A DNA stretch of 7,637 nt from Rhodospirillales bacterium (GTDB taxonomy: Bacteria > Pseudomonadota > Alphaproteobacteria > SMXQ01): positions 1 to 7,637 of the forward strand of contig JAHEKA010000097.1 of NCBI GenBank assembly GCA_024638585.1, given 5' to 3'. The notes below the pieces were generated by a model, which was not told the DNA's origin, did not search any database, and was given only the letters and a program-made list of their open reading frames with translations. Each line of letters starts with the position of its first letter. Within the stretch, counting starts at the first letter, position 1. This document shows positions 6,101 through 7,637 of this stretch, one piece after another. The position numbers and the translations under genes are program-made.

Positions 6101-6829
6101 CTAGGATACCGTCACACCGGGCGCTGAGGGGCCGCCCGGACTGCCGGTGCCGGTGCGCCCGACCTGCTGTTCCATCGCCTTCTTGTCCTGGGCCATCGGA
6201 TCATGTGCCATGATCTCGCCCTTGAAGATCCACACCTTGACGCCGCAGGCACCGTAGGTGGTCCGCGCCGTCGCATAGCCGTAATCGACATCGGCGCGGA
6301 GCGTATGCAACGGCACCCGACCCTCGCGGTACCATTCGGTGCGCGCGATCTCGGCGCCGCCGAGGCGGCCGGCACAGTTGATGCGGATGCCCTCGGCGCC
6401 GAGCCGGATGGCGGACTGCACCGCCCGCTTCATGGCGCGCCTGAAGGCAATGCGCCGTTCAAGCTGCTGGGCGATGTTTTCGGCGACCAACTGGGCGTCG
6501 ATTTCGGGCTTGCGGATCTCAACGATGTTGAGGTGCACCTCGGCATCGGTCAGCTTCGACACCTGGGTCCGGAGCTTTTCGATATCCGCACCCTTCTTGC
6601 CGATCACGACGCCCGGACGGGCGGTGTGAATGGTGATGCGCGCCTTCTTGGCGGGCCGTTCGATGACCACCTTGGCGACGCCCGCCTGGGACAGGGTCTT
6701 GAGCAGGTAATCCCTGATCTTGATGTCCTCATGCAGGAGATCGCTGTATTCGTTGTCGGCGTACCAGCGGGAATCCCAGGTCCTGTTGATGCCGAGCCTG
6801 AGCCCGACCGGATTGACTTTCTGGCCCAT
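6101..6829 (-). CDS. rpsC: 30S ribosomal protein S3
   Basis: S3 lines the mRNA entry tunnel and takes part in the ribosome's mRNA helicase activity. The product has 242 residues against about 233 in E. coli. The N-terminal type-II KH domain (about 38-108) has its GxxG loop as G77-K-K-G80 in [13 protein letters not shown]. The RRAMKRAV stretch at 130-137 holds the basic residues that match the E. coli helicase residues R131, R132 and K135. The C-terminal domain carries [20 protein letters not shown] (152-171) and ends in [19 protein letters not shown], typical of Alphaproteobacteria, then a Gly/Ser/Pro-rich tail. Its ATG shares one base with the rplV stop (TAATG), with GAGGAGG seven bases upstream inside rplV. 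It ends in TAG. Confidence 0.98.
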   Translation of the reverse strand: MGQKVNPVGLRLGINRTWDSRWYADNEYSDLLHEDIKIRDYLLKTLSQAGVAKVVIERPAKKARITIHTARPGVVIGKKGADIEKLRTQVSKLTDAEVHLNIVEIRKPEIDAQLVAENIAQQLERRIAFRRAMKRAVQSAIRLGAEGIRINCAGRLGGAEIARTEWYREGRVPLHTLRADVDYGYATARTTYGACGVKVWIFKGEIMAHDPMAQDKKAMEQQVGRTGTGSPGGPSAPGVTVS

Positions 6830-7209
6830 TACGATGCCTCCTCGGCTTCCCGGACAACCACCTTGAGGTTGGAAAACGGCTTTTGGATGCGGCCCGCCCG
6901 GCCCCGCGCGCGGGCGCGGAAGCGTTTCATTACCATCGCCTTGCCCACCGATGCTTCAGCCACGACCAGGCGATCGACGTCGAGCTGGTGATTGTTCTCC
7001 GCGTTGGCGATGGCCGACTGCAGGACCTTCTTCACGTCCCGCGCGATGCGCTTGGAGGAGAAGGTCAGGTCCGCGAGCGCCACTTCCGCCCGCTTGCCGC
7101 GGATCATGCCGGCCACCAGGCCCAGCTTCTGCGGGCTGACGCGGATCATATGGCCGTAGGCCATGGCTTCCGCTTCCGCCACCCGCCGGGGATTGCTTTT
7201 CTTGCCCAT
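6829..7209 (-). CDS. rplV: 50S ribosomal protein L22
   Basis: L22 spans the large subunit, and its long hairpin lines the narrow part of the peptide exit tunnel. The product has 126 residues, longer than the about 110 of E. coli, because of an N-terminal stretch (1-18) common in Alphaproteobacteria. The core shows [17 protein letters not shown] (23-39), [20 protein letters not shown] and ANAENNH. The tunnel hairpin (about 86-110) has [20 protein letters not shown], including M94-K95-R96, which matches the MKR triplet whose loss gives macrolide resistance in E. coli; it is intact here. AGGAG six bases before the ATG shares bases with the rpsS TAG stop. The gene ends in TAA at the rpsC start. 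Confidence 0.98.
   Translation of the reverse strand: MGKKSNPRRVAEAEAMAYGHMIRVSPQKLGLVAGMIRGKRAEVALADLTFSSKRIARDVKKVLQSAIANAENNHQLDVDRLVVAEASVGKAMVMKRFRARARGRAGRIQKPFSNLKVVVREAEEAS
6837..6843 (-). promoter_or_regulatory. Ribosome-binding site of rpsC, inside rplV
   Basis: GAGGAGG on the minus strand lies in the last codons of rplV, seven bases before the rpsC ATG. With the TAATG stop-start overlap it points to coupled L22-S3 translation. Confidence 0.85.
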
Positions 7210-7215
7210 GGCCGT

Positions 7216-7220
7216 CTCCT
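7216..7220 (-). promoter_or_regulatory. Ribosome-binding site of rplV, overlapping the rpsS stop
   Basis: The minus strand reads TAGGAGACGGCCATG: the AG of the rpsS stop TAG is also the start of AGGAG, six bases before the rplV ATG. A ribosome terminating on rpsS would cover this site. Confidence 0.85.
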
Positions 7221-7497
7221 AAACCCGCCGCGCGCGCCGGTCGGCGGCGTGGCCGTAATAGGTCCGCGTCGGCGCAAACTCGCCGAACTTGTGGCCGATC
7301 ATGTTCTCCGTCACCAGGACGGGGATGAATTTCTGACCGTTGTGGACGCCGAAGGTCAGTCCGACGAACTGCGGCAGGATGGTCGAACGCCGCGACCAGG
7401 TCTTGATCACGTCGCTTCTGCCCGACGAACGCGCCTCGTCCGCCTTCTTCAGCAGATAGCCGTCCACAAAAGGACCTTTCCAAACAGATCGAGCCAT
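7219..7497 (-). CDS. rpsS: 30S ribosomal protein S19
   Basis: S19 lies in the head of the small subunit with S13, near the A-site finger bridge to the large subunit. The product has 92 residues, the same as E. coli. It starts [19 protein letters not shown] and carries [20 protein letters not shown] (32-51), [19 protein letters not shown] and the family signature [20 protein letters not shown] near the end. AGGAAG five bases before the ATG serves as ribosome-binding site. It lies 14 nt after rplB and 9 nt before rplV and ends in TAG. Nothing is unusual in length or motif. Confidence 0.98.
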   Translation of the reverse strand: MARSVWKGPFVDGYLLKKADEARSSGRSDVIKTWSRRSTILPQFVGLTFGVHNGQKFIPVLVTENMIGHKFGEFAPTRTYYGHAADRRARRV

Positions 7498-7511
7498 GAC
7501 GTCTTCCTGCC

Positions 7512-7637
7512 TTACCTTCTCTTGCGGGACCGGTGCCGGCTGCGGATGATGAGCCGGTCGGACGCCTTCTTGCCGCGGGTGCGCGCACCCTTGGTGGGTT
7601 TGCCCCAGGGGGTCACCGGATGGCGCCCGCCGGAGGT
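7512..7637 (-). CDS. rplB: 50S ribosomal protein L2, C-terminal 41 residues (cut by window edge)
   Basis: L2 is a core 23S rRNA-binding protein next to the peptidyl-transferase centre and is needed for subunit joining. Only the last 41 codons and a TAA stop are present; the gene enters from the right edge. The visible part reads [17 protein letters not shown], then [20 protein letters not shown], then RKRR. This matches the family's conserved C-terminal tail ([15 protein letters not shown] and the RSRH motif near the end). The functionally important histidine region further upstream, near residue 229 in E. coli, lies outside the window. It is followed after 14 nt by rpsS, the usual S10-operon order. 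No start or regulation can be judged. Confidence 0.96.
   Translation of the reverse strand, partial: TSGGRHPVTPWGKPTKGARTRGKKASDRLIIRSRHRSRKRR

Noticed and set aside
6203..6991. A 262-codon plus-strand open frame opposite rpsC and rplV
   Set aside because: It is antisense to S3 and L22 coding sequence and the translation resembles no family. The other long plus-strand frames (310-693, 5474-6127) are rejected for the same reason.
6956..7588. A 210-codon minus-strand frame across rplB, rpsS and rplV
   Set aside because: It is out of frame with three certain genes and has a repetitive Arg/Pro/Gly-rich translation. It is a shadow.
1..7637. A hidden non-ribosomal system, mobile element, CRISPR array or small RNA
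   Set aside because: The 18 genes in canonical order cover nearly every base, gaps are at most 53 nt, and no repeats, inserted genes or composition shift were seen.

Overview
This window is a piece of a bacterial ribosomal-protein supercluster, the fused S10-spc locus. Every gene lies on the minus strand, so transcription runs from the right edge (7637) to the left edge (1). The protein sequences look alphaproteobacterial, of a Rhodospirillales-like flavour. Pointers are the 126-residue L22 with an N-terminal extension, the S3 C-terminus reading [17 protein letters not shown], the S8 start [19 protein letters not shown]19 beginning [19 protein letters not shown], and SecY beginning MASAAEQLAAN. 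The DNA is GC-rich by eye. The lineage is an inference from remembered family sequences, not a search result.

Layout in transcription order. S10-operon part: rplB (only its last 41 codons), rpsS, rplV, rpsC, rplP, rpmC, rpsQ. The spc part follows after only 33 nt: rplN, rplX, rplE, rpsN, rpsH, rplF, rplR, rpsE, rpmD, rplO, secY (first 238 codons, cut by the left edge). The order matches the classical Escherichia coli order with nothing inserted, lost or broken. The 16 complete genes are intact and close to family length. S5, L15 and, less so, S3, L5 and L22 carry extra terminal residues.

The window is almost all coding. The largest gap is 53 nt (rplO-secY), so no stretch near 300 bases lacks a gene. 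I see no tRNA, rRNA, mobile element, CRISPR array, convincing promoter or terminator inside. Several junctions are coupled: rplV/rpsC share one base (TAATG), rpsE/rpmD overlap by 8 nt, and rplP/rpmC are 1 nt apart. Ribosome-binding sites are often embedded in the end of the preceding gene.

Together the genes supply small- and large-subunit ribosomal proteins in stoichiometric amounts, plus the SecY channel that takes nascent membrane proteins from the ribosome. I found no undescribed system. The points below are small: a 9-nt leader shared by three genes, frequent TAG stops, substitutions at usually conserved positions of L16 and L15, a low-complexity tail on S5, and a weak initiation region before rplX.
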